The notes under the pieces: model-generated
Databases searched by the model: none
The model's input: only the letters and a program-made list of their open reading frames with translations
What the model was told of the DNA's origin: nothing
DNA from: Streptomyces changanensis
Lineage (GTDB): Bacteria > Actinomycetota > Actinomycetes > Streptomycetales > Streptomycetaceae
Assembly: GCF_024600715.1 (NCBI RefSeq)
Contig: NZ_CP102332.1
Location: 3,844,001 to 3,908,000 of the forward strand
DNA length: 64,000 nucleotides
Reading direction: 5' to 3'
Part shown: positions 43,517-53,300 of the stretch, piece after piece
How positions within the stretch are numbered: the stretch's first letter is position 1
Layout of the letters: the number at the start of each line of letters is the position of its first letter
Translations under genes and position numbers: made by a program

Positions 43517-44239
43517 GTGGAGAGCACGGGTGGCACGGCCGGCGCGGGTGCCGCGACCGGCACGGGTGGGACGGGTGGCGTGGCCGGTGGCGGCGCACGG
43601 CCGAGGCGGCTGCCGCGGGCGGAACGCGAGCAGCAGATGCTCGACGCCGCCGTGCGCACCTTCGGCAGGCGCGGGTACCGGGCGGCGTCGATGGAGGAGA
43701 TCGCCGAACTCGCGGGCGTGTCCAAGCCGCTCGTCTACCTCTACCTGCACTCGAAGGAGGAGTTGTTCAGCGCCTGCATACGTCGGGAGGCGGCCGCGCT
43801 GACGGCGGCCGTACGGGCGGGCGCGGGCGCCCCCGGACCCGGCGTACCCGTCGAGCGACGGCTGTGGGAGGGGCTGACGGCGTTCTTCGCGCACACCGCG
43901 GACCACCCCGACGGCTGGGCGGTGCTGCACCGTCAGGCCCGCACCCACGGCGAGCCGTTCGCCGCGGAGGTGGCGGCGCTGCGGGAGGAGATCGTCGCGT
44001 ACGTCACGTCCCTCATCGGCGCCGCGGCCCGCGAGGTCCACCGGGACCCGGGGCTCGCGGACGGGGACGTGGCCGGGCTCGCGCACGCCCTGGTGGGGGC
44101 GGCCGAGTCGTTGGCCGACTGGGCCAACGCCACGCCGGGCGTGGACGCCCGCGAGGCCGCCGCGACCCTCATGCGCCTCGCCTGGTCGGGCCTGGGCGAC
44201 CTGGCGCGGGGTGAGGGCTGGTCCCCGGGGGCCGTCTGA
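43517..44239 (+). CDS. TetR-family transcriptional regulator
   Basis: A 240-residue regulator. A flexible Gly/Thr-rich start is followed by the TetR HTH (REQQMLDAAVRTFGRRGYRAASMEEIAELAGVSKPLVYLYLHSKEELF, about residues 35-85) and a helical ligand-binding domain. The start is GTG at 43517, with AGGAGG about 10 bases upstream. The next gene is an acyl-CoA synthetase, and a palindrome lies in the gap, so it probably represses that gene and senses an acyl-CoA; this is inference from context. Confidence 0.9.
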   Translation: MESTGGTAGAGAATGTGGTGGVAGGGARPRRLPRAEREQQMLDAAVRTFGRRGYRAASMEEIAELAGVSKPLVYLYLHSKEELFSACIRREAAALTAAVRAGAGAPGPGVPVERRLWEGLTAFFAHTADHPDGWAVLHRQARTHGEPFAAEVAALREEIVAYVTSLIGAAAREVHRDPGLADGDVAGLAHALVGAAESLADWANATPGVDAREAAATLMRLAWSGLGDLARGEGWSPGAV

Positions 44240-44293
44240 ACGCCGGCGCGGCGAGAGCGGACGAGGCATTGCCGAAGGGGGCGGGGGGCGGCT

Positions 44294-44313
44294 AACTTAC
44301 CAACAAGTAAGTT
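44294..44313. promoter_or_regulatory. Palindromic operator candidate for the TetR regulator
   Basis: AACTTAC and GTAAGTT are perfect 7-bp arms with a 6-base spacer, in an AT-rich island between the TetR gene and the acyl-CoA synthetase gene. The size and symmetry match TetR-family operators. A TTGACT element overlaps its right arm and could be a -35 hexamer. Confidence 0.65.
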
Positions 44314-44561
44314 GACTTGCCCGTCAACAAGCGGCGTGACGCGTGCCCCCGCACGCTCCGACGCGAACCCCCGCGCGCCCCCGACGCGTATCCCCGAGCG
44401 CCCCGACGACCGCACCCCGGTACGACCCCGCGCCGCCCGGCCCGCACCGCCCCTCGCCCCGGCGTGACCCGCTTCCCCCGGACCCCCCTCCGTCCCCCGC
44501 GCCCCCTCCACCGCACGACCCCACCCACAGCACCACGGCAGCCGACCGCAAGGAGCCGCAC

Positions 44562-46496
44562 GTGACAGTGGAACCGGTCCCCCCGCAGCGCGTCCTCGTG
44601 GACGGCGCGGTACGCGAGGCTTCCGTCCCCGCCCTCGCCCCGCCCGTCACGGACGGCTCGCTCGCCGACATCCCCTTCGACAACGCCCGCGCGGAACCCG
44701 CCGCGCCGGTCCTCGCCCGCAAGGACCGCGACGGCGTCTGGCGGGACGTCACGGCCGCCGACTTCGCCGCCGAGGTCCTGGCCGTGGCGAAGGGCCTGAT
44801 CGCGCACGGCCTGCGCCCCGGCGACCGCCTCGCCCTCATGGCCCGCACCACCTACGAGTGGACGCTCGTCGACTTCGCCGCTTGGGCGGCCGGACTGGTC
44901 ACCGTGCCCCTCTACCCGACCTCGTCCGCCTACCAGGCCCGCTGGATACTCCAGGACTCGGGCGCCGCCGCCTGCGTCGTCGAGGACACGGAACAGGCCC
45001 GGCTCATCAGCGCCGAGCGCCGCGCGCTCCCCGGCCTGGCGCACCTGTGGGCCCTCGACACCGGAGGCGTCGCCACCCTCCGGCAGGCCGGGGAGCGGAT
45101 CCCCGACGAAGTGGTCACCGCCCGCCGCGCGGGCCTCTCACCGGACCGCGTCGCCACGCTCGTCTACACCTCCGGCACCACCGGCCGCCCCAAGGGCTGC
45201 GTCCTGACCCACGGCAACTTCTTCGCCGAGGTCGACAACGCCGTCGAACTGCTCCACCCCGTCTTCCGGTCCGTCAGCAGGGAACCGGCGTCCACGCTCC
45301 TCTTCCTGCCCCTCTCCCACGTCCTGGGCCGGATGGTCGCGATCGGCTGCCTGCGCGCCCGCGTCCGCCTCGGTCACGCCCCGTCGATCGCGACGGACGA
45401 CCTCCTCGCCGACCTCGCCGGCTTCCGCCCGACCTTCCTGGTCGCGATCCCGTACGTCCTGGAGAAGGTGTACAACACCGCGCGGGCGACGGCCGAGAAG
45501 ATGGGCCGGGCCGCCTCCTTCGACCGGGCGGCGACGGTCGCCCGGCGCTACGGCGAAGCCGTCGAGGCGGCCCACCACGGCACCGGACCGGGCCCTTCGT
45601 ACGCCCTGCGCGGTGCCCGCGCCCTGTACGACCCGCTGGTCTACCGCCGCATCCGGGCGGCGCTCGGCGGGCACGTCCGGTACGCGATCTGCGGTGGATC
45701 ACCGCTGGGGCGCCGCCTCTCGGCGTTCTACGAGGGCGCGGGCATCTCCGTCTTCGAGGGGTACGGCCTGACGGAGACCACCGCCGCGTCGACCGTGACG
45801 CCCCCGCAGCGCCCCCGGCTGGGCACGGTCGGCTGGCCCCTGCCCGGCACGGCGGTGCGCATCGCGGAGGACGGCGAGATCCTGCTGCGGGGCGGCCACG
45901 TCTTCACCGGCTACTGGAACCCCGACGGCCCCACCACCGGCGCGACCACCACCGGCCCCACCGCCGCCCCGGCCGGCCCCGCCGCCACCGCTGGCTCCGC
46001 CACCTCCGCCGACGGCTGGCTCCCCACCGGCGACCTGGGCGCCCTGGACGAGGACGGCTACCTCACCATCACGGGCCGCAAGAAGGACGTCCTCATCACC
46101 AGCGGCGGCAAGAACGTCGCCCCGGCCCCGCTGGAGGACCGGCTGCGCGCCCACCCGCTCGTCGGCCAGTGCATGGTGGTCGGCGACGACCGCCCGTACG
46201 TCACCGCCCTGATCACCCTGGAACCGGACGGCCTCGCCCACTGGCGCCGCATGCACAAGAAGACCGACGTCCCCCTCGCCGACCTGGTCCACGACGACAC
46301 CCTCCGCGCTGCCCTGCAACGCGCGGTCGACGACGCCAACCGCCTGGTCTCCCGCGCCGAGTCCATCCGGCGCTTCCACGTCCTGACGGGCGACTTCACC
46401 GAGGCCGCCGGCCACCTCACCCCGTCCCTGAAGCTCCGCCGCGCGGCGATCACCCGCGACTTCGCCGCCGAGATCGACCGCCTGTACGCCCCCTGA
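44562..46496 (+). CDS. Long-chain fatty acid--CoA ligase (AMP-dependent, FadD15-like)
   Basis: A 644-residue ANL-superfamily enzyme that activates fatty acids as acyl-adenylates and then thioesters. Motifs in order: VYTSGTTGRPKGCVLTH near residue 204 (P-loop), YGLTETTAAST, GEILLRGGHVFTGYWNPDG, DLGALDEDGYLTITGRKKDVL, and ITSGGKNVAPAPLEDRL with the catalytic lysine region at the C-terminus. A Thr/Ala/Gly-rich insertion interrupts the GYWNPDG to DGWLPTGD stretch. The GTG at 44562 has AAGGAG 6 bases upstream. Probably controlled by the TetR regulator just before it. Confidence 0.93.
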   Translation: MTVEPVPPQRVLVDGAVREASVPALAPPVTDGSLADIPFDNARAEPAAPVLARKDRDGVWRDVTAADFAAEVLAVAKGLIAHGLRPGDRLALMARTTYEWTLVDFAAWAAGLVTVPLYPTSSAYQARWILQDSGAAACVVEDTEQARLISAERRALPGLAHLWALDTGGVATLRQAGERIPDEVVTARRAGLSPDRVATLVYTSGTTGRPKGCVLTHGNFFAEVDNAVELLHPVFRSVSREPASTLLFLPLSHVLGRMVAIGCLRARVRLGHAPSIATDDLLADLAGFRPTFLVAIPYVLEKVYNTARATAEKMGRAASFDRAATVARRYGEAVEAAHHGTGPGPSYALRGARALYDPLVYRRIRAALGGHVRYAICGGSPLGRRLSAFYEGAGISVFEGYGLTETTAASTVTPPQRPRLGTVGWPLPGTAVRIAEDGEILLRGGHVFTGYWNPDGPTTGATTTGPTAAPAGPAATAGSATSADGWLPTGDLGALDEDGYLTITGRKKDVLITSGGKNVAPAPLEDRLRAHPLVGQCMVVGDDRPYVTALITLEPDGLAHWRRMHKKTDVPLADLVHDDTLRAALQRAVDDANRLVSRAESIRRFHVLTGDFTEAAGHLTPSLKLRRAAITRDFAAEIDRLYAP

Positions 46497-46512
46497 CCAC
46501 CGCCGCCCCGGC

Positions 46513-46538
46513 CCCACGCCCCGTGCGGGGAGCGTGGG
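46513..46538. terminator. Hairpin between convergent genes
   Basis: CCCACGC/GCGTGGG arms enclose a second short stem CCC/GGG. It lies between the acyl-CoA ligase gene and the secreted FG-GAP gene, suited to stop both transcripts. Confidence 0.65.
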
Positions 46539-46598
46539 ACCGGGGCGCGCGGGCGAGCGGCCGAGCCGGGGCGGTCGGGCCCGCGAGCGGGTGCGCGG

Positions 46599-49500
46599 TC
46601 AGCCGATGGTGCCGTGTCCGGCCCAGCTGGTTCCGACGGTGCTCATCACGACGTAGAAGGCATCCGTGACGTTGAGCGGCTGCCCGGCGGTGCGGCCGGG
46701 GTAGATCCGCACGTCGCCGTTGGCGAGCAGGGCCCACACGTCGGGCACCGCGTCGCCGTTCACGTCGGGCGTGCCGGCGAGGACGGGGATGTTGGTGCGT
46801 GACCAGGAGGAGGCACCGTAGGTGTCCAACTGTCCGGCGGAGGCCGTCCGCGTGCCGAGGGAGGCGAAGTCGAGGCCGCCGCTCGCGGCGTTCCTCCCGT
46901 ACCGCACCCTCACCTGGCCGACGGAGTTCTCCCGGAATACCAGGTCGGGCGCGGCGTCCCCGCCCAGGTTGACCAGCTGCACCAGATCACGTTCGGCCCA
47001 CGCCTCACCGGCTGGTTTCGTCGCCTTGGCGAAGGCGCCCCCGGTGTAGCCGGTGAAGGCCCACAGGTCGTTCCCGGCGATGGCCAGCAGGTCGGGGCGA
47101 CCGTCACCGGTCACATCGCCCGTGGAGAGGACCTGCCGGATCGCGGCCGGCGAGGGGGAGCCGGCCGGCAGGAGCAGTTCGACGCGCTTGTGGACGTCGA
47201 AGCCGGAGTATCCGTCGCCCGGGTAGAGGTACAGCCGGCCGTCGGCCATGCGGGCCACCAGGTCCTGGACCCCGTCCCCCGGGAGCCAGTCGCCGTTGTG
47301 GGAGAGGGCCGCCCCGGACCAGTAGCCGGGCGCCACGAGCCTCGCCGCGCCACCCTCGGTGGTGTACGCGGCGGGCATGCCGCGGTGCAGCCGGTCCGTG
47401 CCGAGGGTTTTCGCGTACAGCTCCAGGTTGCCCTCGGCGGTGACGGTGTAGACGTCCGGCACCTTGTCGCCGGTCACGTCCATCGGACTGTCGAGCACGG
47501 GTGCCGGGCGGACGTAGAACTCGTAGACCCGCGCCTTGGAGATGTTGCCCGTGTCGTCCACGGCGCGGACGTAGAGCACGCTCGGCCCGGCGTGGAGCGG
47601 CGACAGGGAGACGACGGCCCGCCCCTCACGCAGGGGGTTGGGAGTCGCCTTGATGTCGAAGGCGGTGTCGAAGCTGTACTGGTACTCCTTGACGTCGGTC
47701 GCGCCGCCGGTCGAGAAGGTGAACAGCCCGGCCGTGCCGAAGGGGACCGTGGACCAGACGGAGCCGTCGTCCTCGGCGGCCGGGAAAGCGTCGGAGGAGA
47801 CCCCGGGCACCGCGGGTGCGGAGTGGTCGACCGTGAACTGGCAGGCGGCAGTGGTCCCGGCGGGACCCCAGGCGGAGGAGAGGCCGCCCGCGTCGGTGGC
47901 CAGCGCCTGCCAGGAGTACGTCTTGCCGTTGCCGAACGACGTCCAGGGGACCAGGTGGTTGATGCTGCCGCGGCTGGTGGGCGTGAGGGTCACGTTCACC
48001 ACCGGGGTGGTGGGGCTGCCGGTCGGCCAGACCCTGAGCGTGACGGACTTCAGGTCGCCGTTGGGGTCGGTGGCGGAGACGGCGAACGTGATGTCGGACC
48101 GGCCGACCGCCGGGAACGGCGACACCGTGTCACAGGTGGTCCCCGGCGACGTCCGCATCGAGGTGGCCGGCGGTTCGGTCGGGGGGTCGTTGTGCAGGAC
48201 CTCGATGTACGGGGCGGTCTCCGCGTTCACCCCGAACTTCTTCCAGGAGTGGGTGTCGCCCTCGTTGGCGGCGCGCAGTCCGAGCGGCAGGCTCTGCCAT
48301 CCCTTGCGGGCCGCCTCCTGCGCCGCCGACGTGATGTCCATGGCGACCCACTGGTCCGGGCAGTCGGTGGTGTTGTACCCGTGCCCGTTGGTCTGGTCGT
48401 CCAGGAGCCGGATCCAGCTCGGCTGGCTGTTCCACGTGGTGGTGGGGGAGATCGAGCTGGTCAGGTACAGGTTGTACTGCCGCGTGGAGCAGCCCCACGA
48501 GTACGTCTGCAGGCCGCGGAAGTACGCCTTCGAGACGTTGCGGATCGCGGGGTCGAACTCGAAGGTGAAGACGGAGCGGGAGAGGCCACCCGAGTCGGCC
48601 TCGTACCCGACGCGCGCCTCGTTCGATCCGTCGTTGAAGTTCTGCCCATTGTAGAAGCTGGAGCTCGGGTACTTCTTGTACAGCAGGGTCCAGTTGGCGC
48701 TGTGCCCCTTGAAGGAGGGGTCGACGAAGACGGGGTAGACCGTCGCCGGGTCAAAAAGCATTCCCTTGTCGACGACGATGTCCAGTGCCTGGCTCTCGCC
48801 GAGGGAGGCGTCGAGCACGGAGTCACGGGTCCCGGGCTGCGGCCCGGCGAGGCCGGGGAAGGCGAGCGCGGTGTCCCGCACCTCCGGGTCGACGCTCGGG
48901 GCCGGTTCGCCGACGGTGGCCCTGACCGGCCCGGCGGAGTCCCACATGTAGGGCGTGGGGGCCGCGGCGACCTCCTGGCCTGCCGCGTCCAGGGCGCTGA
49001 CCGCCTTGGTCTTCGCGTCCAGGTGGAAGCTCAGGGTGGGGGAGGCCAGGCGGTAGCGGAGCCGCTCGAGGAGCGGGTCGCCGGCCGCCGCGCGGTCCTT
49101 GACGACGAGGACGTGCGAGTAGCCGCTGTCGCGGGCGGTGAGGACCAGGTCGATGCCGGGGCGCACGTCCTCGTACAGGGCACGGGGCCCGTCCACCACG
49201 GGGGCGGGCAGAGGGCCGGGCCAGCGGACGACGAGGTCGTGCCCGCCGGTCGTGAGCCGGACCAGGTCGTGCCAGCCGGCGTCGTCGGCCCGCCCGTCGG
49301 CGACCAGCGCCGTACGCACGGAACGGGACGCGCGGGCCCCGGAGCCTCCGCCCGCCGGGGTGCCCGCACTGAAGAGGAGCGGGTCGTTGACCGCCTTCGG
49401 GGCGTAACCGCCCGCCACCCGCCGGAGCGTGGTGTCGACCGGCTTCCACTCGCCGCCGACCCTGGCGCGGATGGCGGCGCCGTGGGTACGGGTCCGCAGC

Positions 49501-49859
49501 ATGCCGTCCGGCTGCGCCCACGTCGTGGAGGTGGCGGTCCGTCGCCCCGTGACCTCGACGTCCTTCCCGGTGCGCCGGGCCTCGCGTACGGCGTCCGGCG
49601 CGGGCAGAGCCCGCGTGGGCGCGCGGTCGGCGTCCGCGCGCGGAGCGGGGGCGTCGGGCGCCCGCCCGTCCGGCCGGAGCCCGAGGGGAACGGCCACCGC
49701 GAGCGCCAACACGGCGGCGAGCGCCGCGAAGCGACCGCGCCGCCCACGGGTGCGCCCCAATTCCCTTTCCGCCCAAGGGGATACGGGCCCAGCCGCCACC
49801 ACGGCACGCCCCTCCGGCGGTGAATTCTCGTTGTTACCGGCAGCCTTCGAGGCGTCCAT
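46599..49859 (-). CDS. Large secreted DNRLRE and FG-GAP/VCBS repeat protein
   Basis: A 1086-residue exported protein. A long signal anchor (FAALAAVLALAVAVPLGL near residues 43-60) is followed by a region typical of Streptomyces RHS-associated proteins, then a DNRLRE-type beta domain (about residues 370-560: TWNSQPSW, WVAMDITSAAQEA), an Ig-like stretch, and five FG-GAP-like repeats from about residue 790 (VTGDKVPDVYTV, DVTGDGRPDLLAIAG, DVNGDAVPDVWALL), which may bind calcium. The ATG at 49859 has AAGGGAG upstream. It is divergent from the RHS toxin gene, a pairing I have the impression is common. Confidence 0.88.
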   Translation of the reverse strand: MDASKAAGNNENSPPEGRAVVAAGPVSPWAERELGRTRGRRGRFAALAAVLALAVAVPLGLRPDGRAPDAPAPRADADRAPTRALPAPDAVREARRTGKDVEVTGRRTATSTTWAQPDGMLRTRTHGAAIRARVGGEWKPVDTTLRRVAGGYAPKAVNDPLLFSAGTPAGGGSGARASRSVRTALVADGRADDAGWHDLVRLTTGGHDLVVRWPGPLPAPVVDGPRALYEDVRPGIDLVLTARDSGYSHVLVVKDRAAAGDPLLERLRYRLASPTLSFHLDAKTKAVSALDAAGQEVAAAPTPYMWDSAGPVRATVGEPAPSVDPEVRDTALAFPGLAGPQPGTRDSVLDASLGESQALDIVVDKGMLFDPATVYPVFVDPSFKGHSANWTLLYKKYPSSSFYNGQNFNDGSNEARVGYEADSGGLSRSVFTFEFDPAIRNVSKAYFRGLQTYSWGCSTRQYNLYLTSSISPTTTWNSQPSWIRLLDDQTNGHGYNTTDCPDQWVAMDITSAAQEAARKGWQSLPLGLRAANEGDTHSWKKFGVNAETAPYIEVLHNDPPTEPPATSMRTSPGTTCDTVSPFPAVGRSDITFAVSATDPNGDLKSVTLRVWPTGSPTTPVVNVTLTPTSRGSINHLVPWTSFGNGKTYSWQALATDAGGLSSAWGPAGTTAACQFTVDHSAPAVPGVSSDAFPAAEDDGSVWSTVPFGTAGLFTFSTGGATDVKEYQYSFDTAFDIKATPNPLREGRAVVSLSPLHAGPSVLYVRAVDDTGNISKARVYEFYVRPAPVLDSPMDVTGDKVPDVYTVTAEGNLELYAKTLGTDRLHRGMPAAYTTEGGAARLVAPGYWSGAALSHNGDWLPGDGVQDLVARMADGRLYLYPGDGYSGFDVHKRVELLLPAGSPSPAAIRQVLSTGDVTGDGRPDLLAIAGNDLWAFTGYTGGAFAKATKPAGEAWAERDLVQLVNLGGDAAPDLVFRENSVGQVRVRYGRNAASGGLDFASLGTRTASAGQLDTYGASSWSRTNIPVLAGTPDVNGDAVPDVWALLANGDVRIYPGRTAGQPLNVTDAFYVVMSTVGTSWAGHGTIG

Positions 49860-50347
49860 GACTCCCTTTCCCCCCGCGGGTGCCTGGATGCTGAGCGACC
49901 CTCGGAATTACTGCTTCGCGCAGAAGTGCGCCAGCAGAGCATGGACCATCTTCACGCTTTCGTCACCCGGCTTCCGGGGGAACCGTAGAAGCGTCGGAAG
50001 CGTCCTTCCTGTGCCGCTCTCCAGTCCGTGCAGGACTCCTCCTCCGAGGTCGGTCGGGAAAAAGCCGCAGACGCCCCGAAAAGGCGCGCCATCCAGGGCT
50101 GTTGGTTCACGTTGATGGCGGGATCGGCGCTCTCGCCGCTTCTCCGACGGCCGGGGATCACGTACCCCCAAATGACCCGTAGGGCACCTTTGCCACGAAT
50201 TCCCGCGCTTTCGCAGGTGATTGATGTCACAGCTGCCCCGGGCTTGTGGATTTCGTGTTCGCCGCCCCTGCACAATCGCCGGGCTATTTGTCGAATTCCC
50301 TGCGCGCCTCCCGTGTTTCCCGGCCCGCAGCGGAAGTGGGGGGTTCC
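49860..50347. promoter_or_regulatory. Divergent promoter region of the FG-GAP and RHS genes
   Basis: 488 bases of clearly lower G+C than the flanks. It should hold both promoters. TTGTGG...TTCGTG-like and CACAATC-like hexamer candidates occur around 50245-50275, but no box is decisive. No small gene here is convincing. Confidence 0.45.
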
Positions 50348-53300
50348 ATGTCCTCGTCCGATGCCGGACGCACTTTCGGTCTGCCCGGAAACCCGGCCGC
50401 GTCGACGCGCTCGACGCGGCGCTCCGGCCAACCCCGCCGCCGTACCGGCCGGCCGACCCGGGCCCGCGGGCTCGGCGTCCTGCTGTCGGCGATCCTGTCG
50501 GTGACCCTGCCGCCGGCCGAGGCGTGGGCCATTGCCCCTCCGGCCCCGCGCACCGGGCCGGTCCTGGAGGAGCTTCAGCAGGAGGAGGTGATCGACCCGG
50601 ACCAGGCCCGGATGGAGGAGCTCTCCAGCTGGGCCGGCGGACCGGTCGAACCCCCGGCCGACTACGAACCCACCGAGGTCACGCCCCCGGCCGGCGGCAC
50701 CACCCCGGTGCCGCTCGACGGCGCGGGCGAGCAGCTGGTGCAGGCGGGCACCCTGCCCGTACGCATCGGCCAGGCGTCACCGACCGAGGAGACACCGGCA
50801 CCCCCGGCCCCCGCGGGCACCTGGGACGTCACGGTCGAACCCCGGACCACCACCGAGGACACGGCGGTGGACGGCGCCCTCATCAAGCTGACCCCGCCCG
50901 AGGCGGGCTCCACACCGGTCGACGTCGAGCTCGACTACGGCCGGTTCGAGGACCTCTTCGGCAACGAGTGGTCGACGCGCCTCCAGCTCGTCCAGCTCCC
51001 CGAGTGCTTCCTCACCGACCCGCAGCTGGACGAGTGCGCCACCCCCGTCGCCATGCCCAGCAGCAACGATCCCGCCACCGGAACCGTCCGGGCCACCGTC
51101 GACCCCGCCGCCGGCCAGGCGCAGGGACTGTCCACCCAGGCGGGCGGCGGCCCCGTCGTCCTCGCCGCGACCGACTCGGCGTCGGGCGCGGGCGGCACGT
51201 ACAAGGCGACCAGCCTCTCCACCACCGGTAGCTGGACCGCCGGCGGCAGCGGCGGCGGCTTCTCCTGGTCGTACCCCGTCACGGTGCCGGCGCCGCCGGC
51301 CGGGCCGGCCCCGAGCATCACCCTCAGCTACTCCTCGCAGTCCGTCGACGGCCGCACCTCCGTCGCCAACGGCCAGGCGTCCTGGATCGGCGACGGCTGG
51401 GACTACCACCCCGGTTTCATCGAGCGCCGCTACCGCTCCTGCAACGACGACCGCTCCGGCACCCCGAACAACGGCAACAGCACGGACAAGAAGAAGTCCG
51501 ACCTGTGCTGGGCGGCCGACAACGTCGTCATGTCGCTGGGCGGCTCCTCCACCGAACTCGTCCACGAGGCGGGGACCTCCACCTGGACCGCGTCGAACGA
51601 CACGGGCGCCACGATCGAGTACCGGGACAAGAACGGCTCCGGGAAGAGCGCGCAGACCGCCGGCCACGACGGCGAGCACTGGGTCGTGACGACCCGCGAC
51701 GGCACCCGGTACTGGTTCGGCCGCAACACCCTGCCGGGCCGCACCGCGCCCACGAACTCCGCCCTCACCGTGCCCGTCTTCGGCAACCACGGCGGCGAGC
51801 CCTGCCACGCAGCCACGTACGCGGCCTCCTCCTGCACCCAGGTGTGGCGCTGGAACCTCGACTACGTCGAGGACGTCCACGGCAACGCCATGGTCGTCGA
51901 CTGGAAGAAGGAGCAGAACCGGTACGCGAAGAACGAGAAGTCCACGGCGGCCGTCTCCTACGACCGTGACGGCTACCCGACGCAGATCCTGTACGGCCTG
52001 CGCGCCGGGGCCCTGACCGCCCCGCCCGCCGGGAAGGTCGTCTTCAACGCCGCCCCGCGCTGCATCGGCAGCGCCACGACCTGTTCCGAGACCAAGTTCG
52101 AGTCGAAGAACCACCAGGACAAGCAGCCGTGGTGGGACACGCCGTCCACCCTGCACTGCAAGGCCACGGCCGACAACTGCTACGTCAGCGCCCCCACCTT
52201 CTGGAGCCGGGTCCGCCTGTCGTCGATCGAGACGCACGGCCAGCGCACCCCCGGTTCGACCGCCCTCTCCCTGGTGGACCGCTGGACCCTGCACCAGTCC
52301 TTCCCCCGGCAGCGCACGGACACGCATCCGCCCCTGTGGCTCGAGTCACTCTCCCGCGTCGGCTTCGGCAAGCCTGACGCCTTGGGCCGGCAGACCGACA
52401 AGGACCTGCCGCCGGTGTCGTTCGTCCCGAACGTGGCCGACATGCCGAACCGCGTTCTCAGGAGCACATCGGACCAGACCCCGGACTTCGACCGGCTGCG
52501 CATCGAGACCATCCGCACGGAGACGGGAGGGGAGATCCACGTCGACTACTCCGACCCCTGCCCGATGGGCGATCGCGCAGTCTCCGCCTCGAACAAGAGC
52601 CGCTGCTTCCCCGTCCACTGGTCTCCCGACCCGGAGGCGTTCTCGGACGAGAACCTGCAGAAGAGCGGCTACACCAAGCCGGTCGAGTGGTTCAACAAGT
52701 ACGTCGTGGAGAAGGTCACCGAGAAGGACGCGGTGGCCCGCCAGCCCGACGTCGTGACGAGCTACGCGTACGACGAGCAGACCGGCGCCGCCTGGGCCAA
52801 GAACACCGACGAGTTCACCAAGCCCGCGCTGCGCACCTACGACCAGTGGCGCGGCTACGCGAGCGTCACCGTCAGGAAGGGCGCCACCGCCCACACGGGC
52901 AGCGCGGAAGCCACCGAGCAGTCCCAGGTCACGACGCGCTACTTCCGCGGCATGTCCCGCGACGCCGGCGGAGCCCAGGTCCTCGTCAAGGACTCGACCG
53001 GCACGCTGGAGTTGGGTGAGGACGTCCTTGCCCACCAGGGCCGCGCCGCGGAGACCCTCACCTACACCAAGGCGGGCGGCAGTCTCGCCGTGCGTGAGGT
53101 GTCCTGGCCGTACGCGAAACTGACCGCGTCCCGGGCGCGCCCCGGCCTGCCCGCCCTGGAGGCGTACCGCACCGGCACGCTGCGCACGGACTCGATCCAG
53201 TACCTCGACGGGGGCAGCACCCGCACCGTCCGCACGCTGACCGCCCATGACGACACCTACGGGCTGCCCACGACGGTCCACTCGCTCACCACCTCGCCGA

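Noticed and set aside
47190..49823. 877-codon plus-strand frame
   Set aside because: It is antisense to the FG-GAP protein, rich in Gly/Val/Arg shadow codons, and has no domain.
50246..50347. Longer N-terminus for the RHS protein starting at 50246
   Set aside because: The extra 34 residues have no export signal and a poor ribosome site, while the ATG at 50348 is preceded by a G-rich site and leads into a proper signal peptide.
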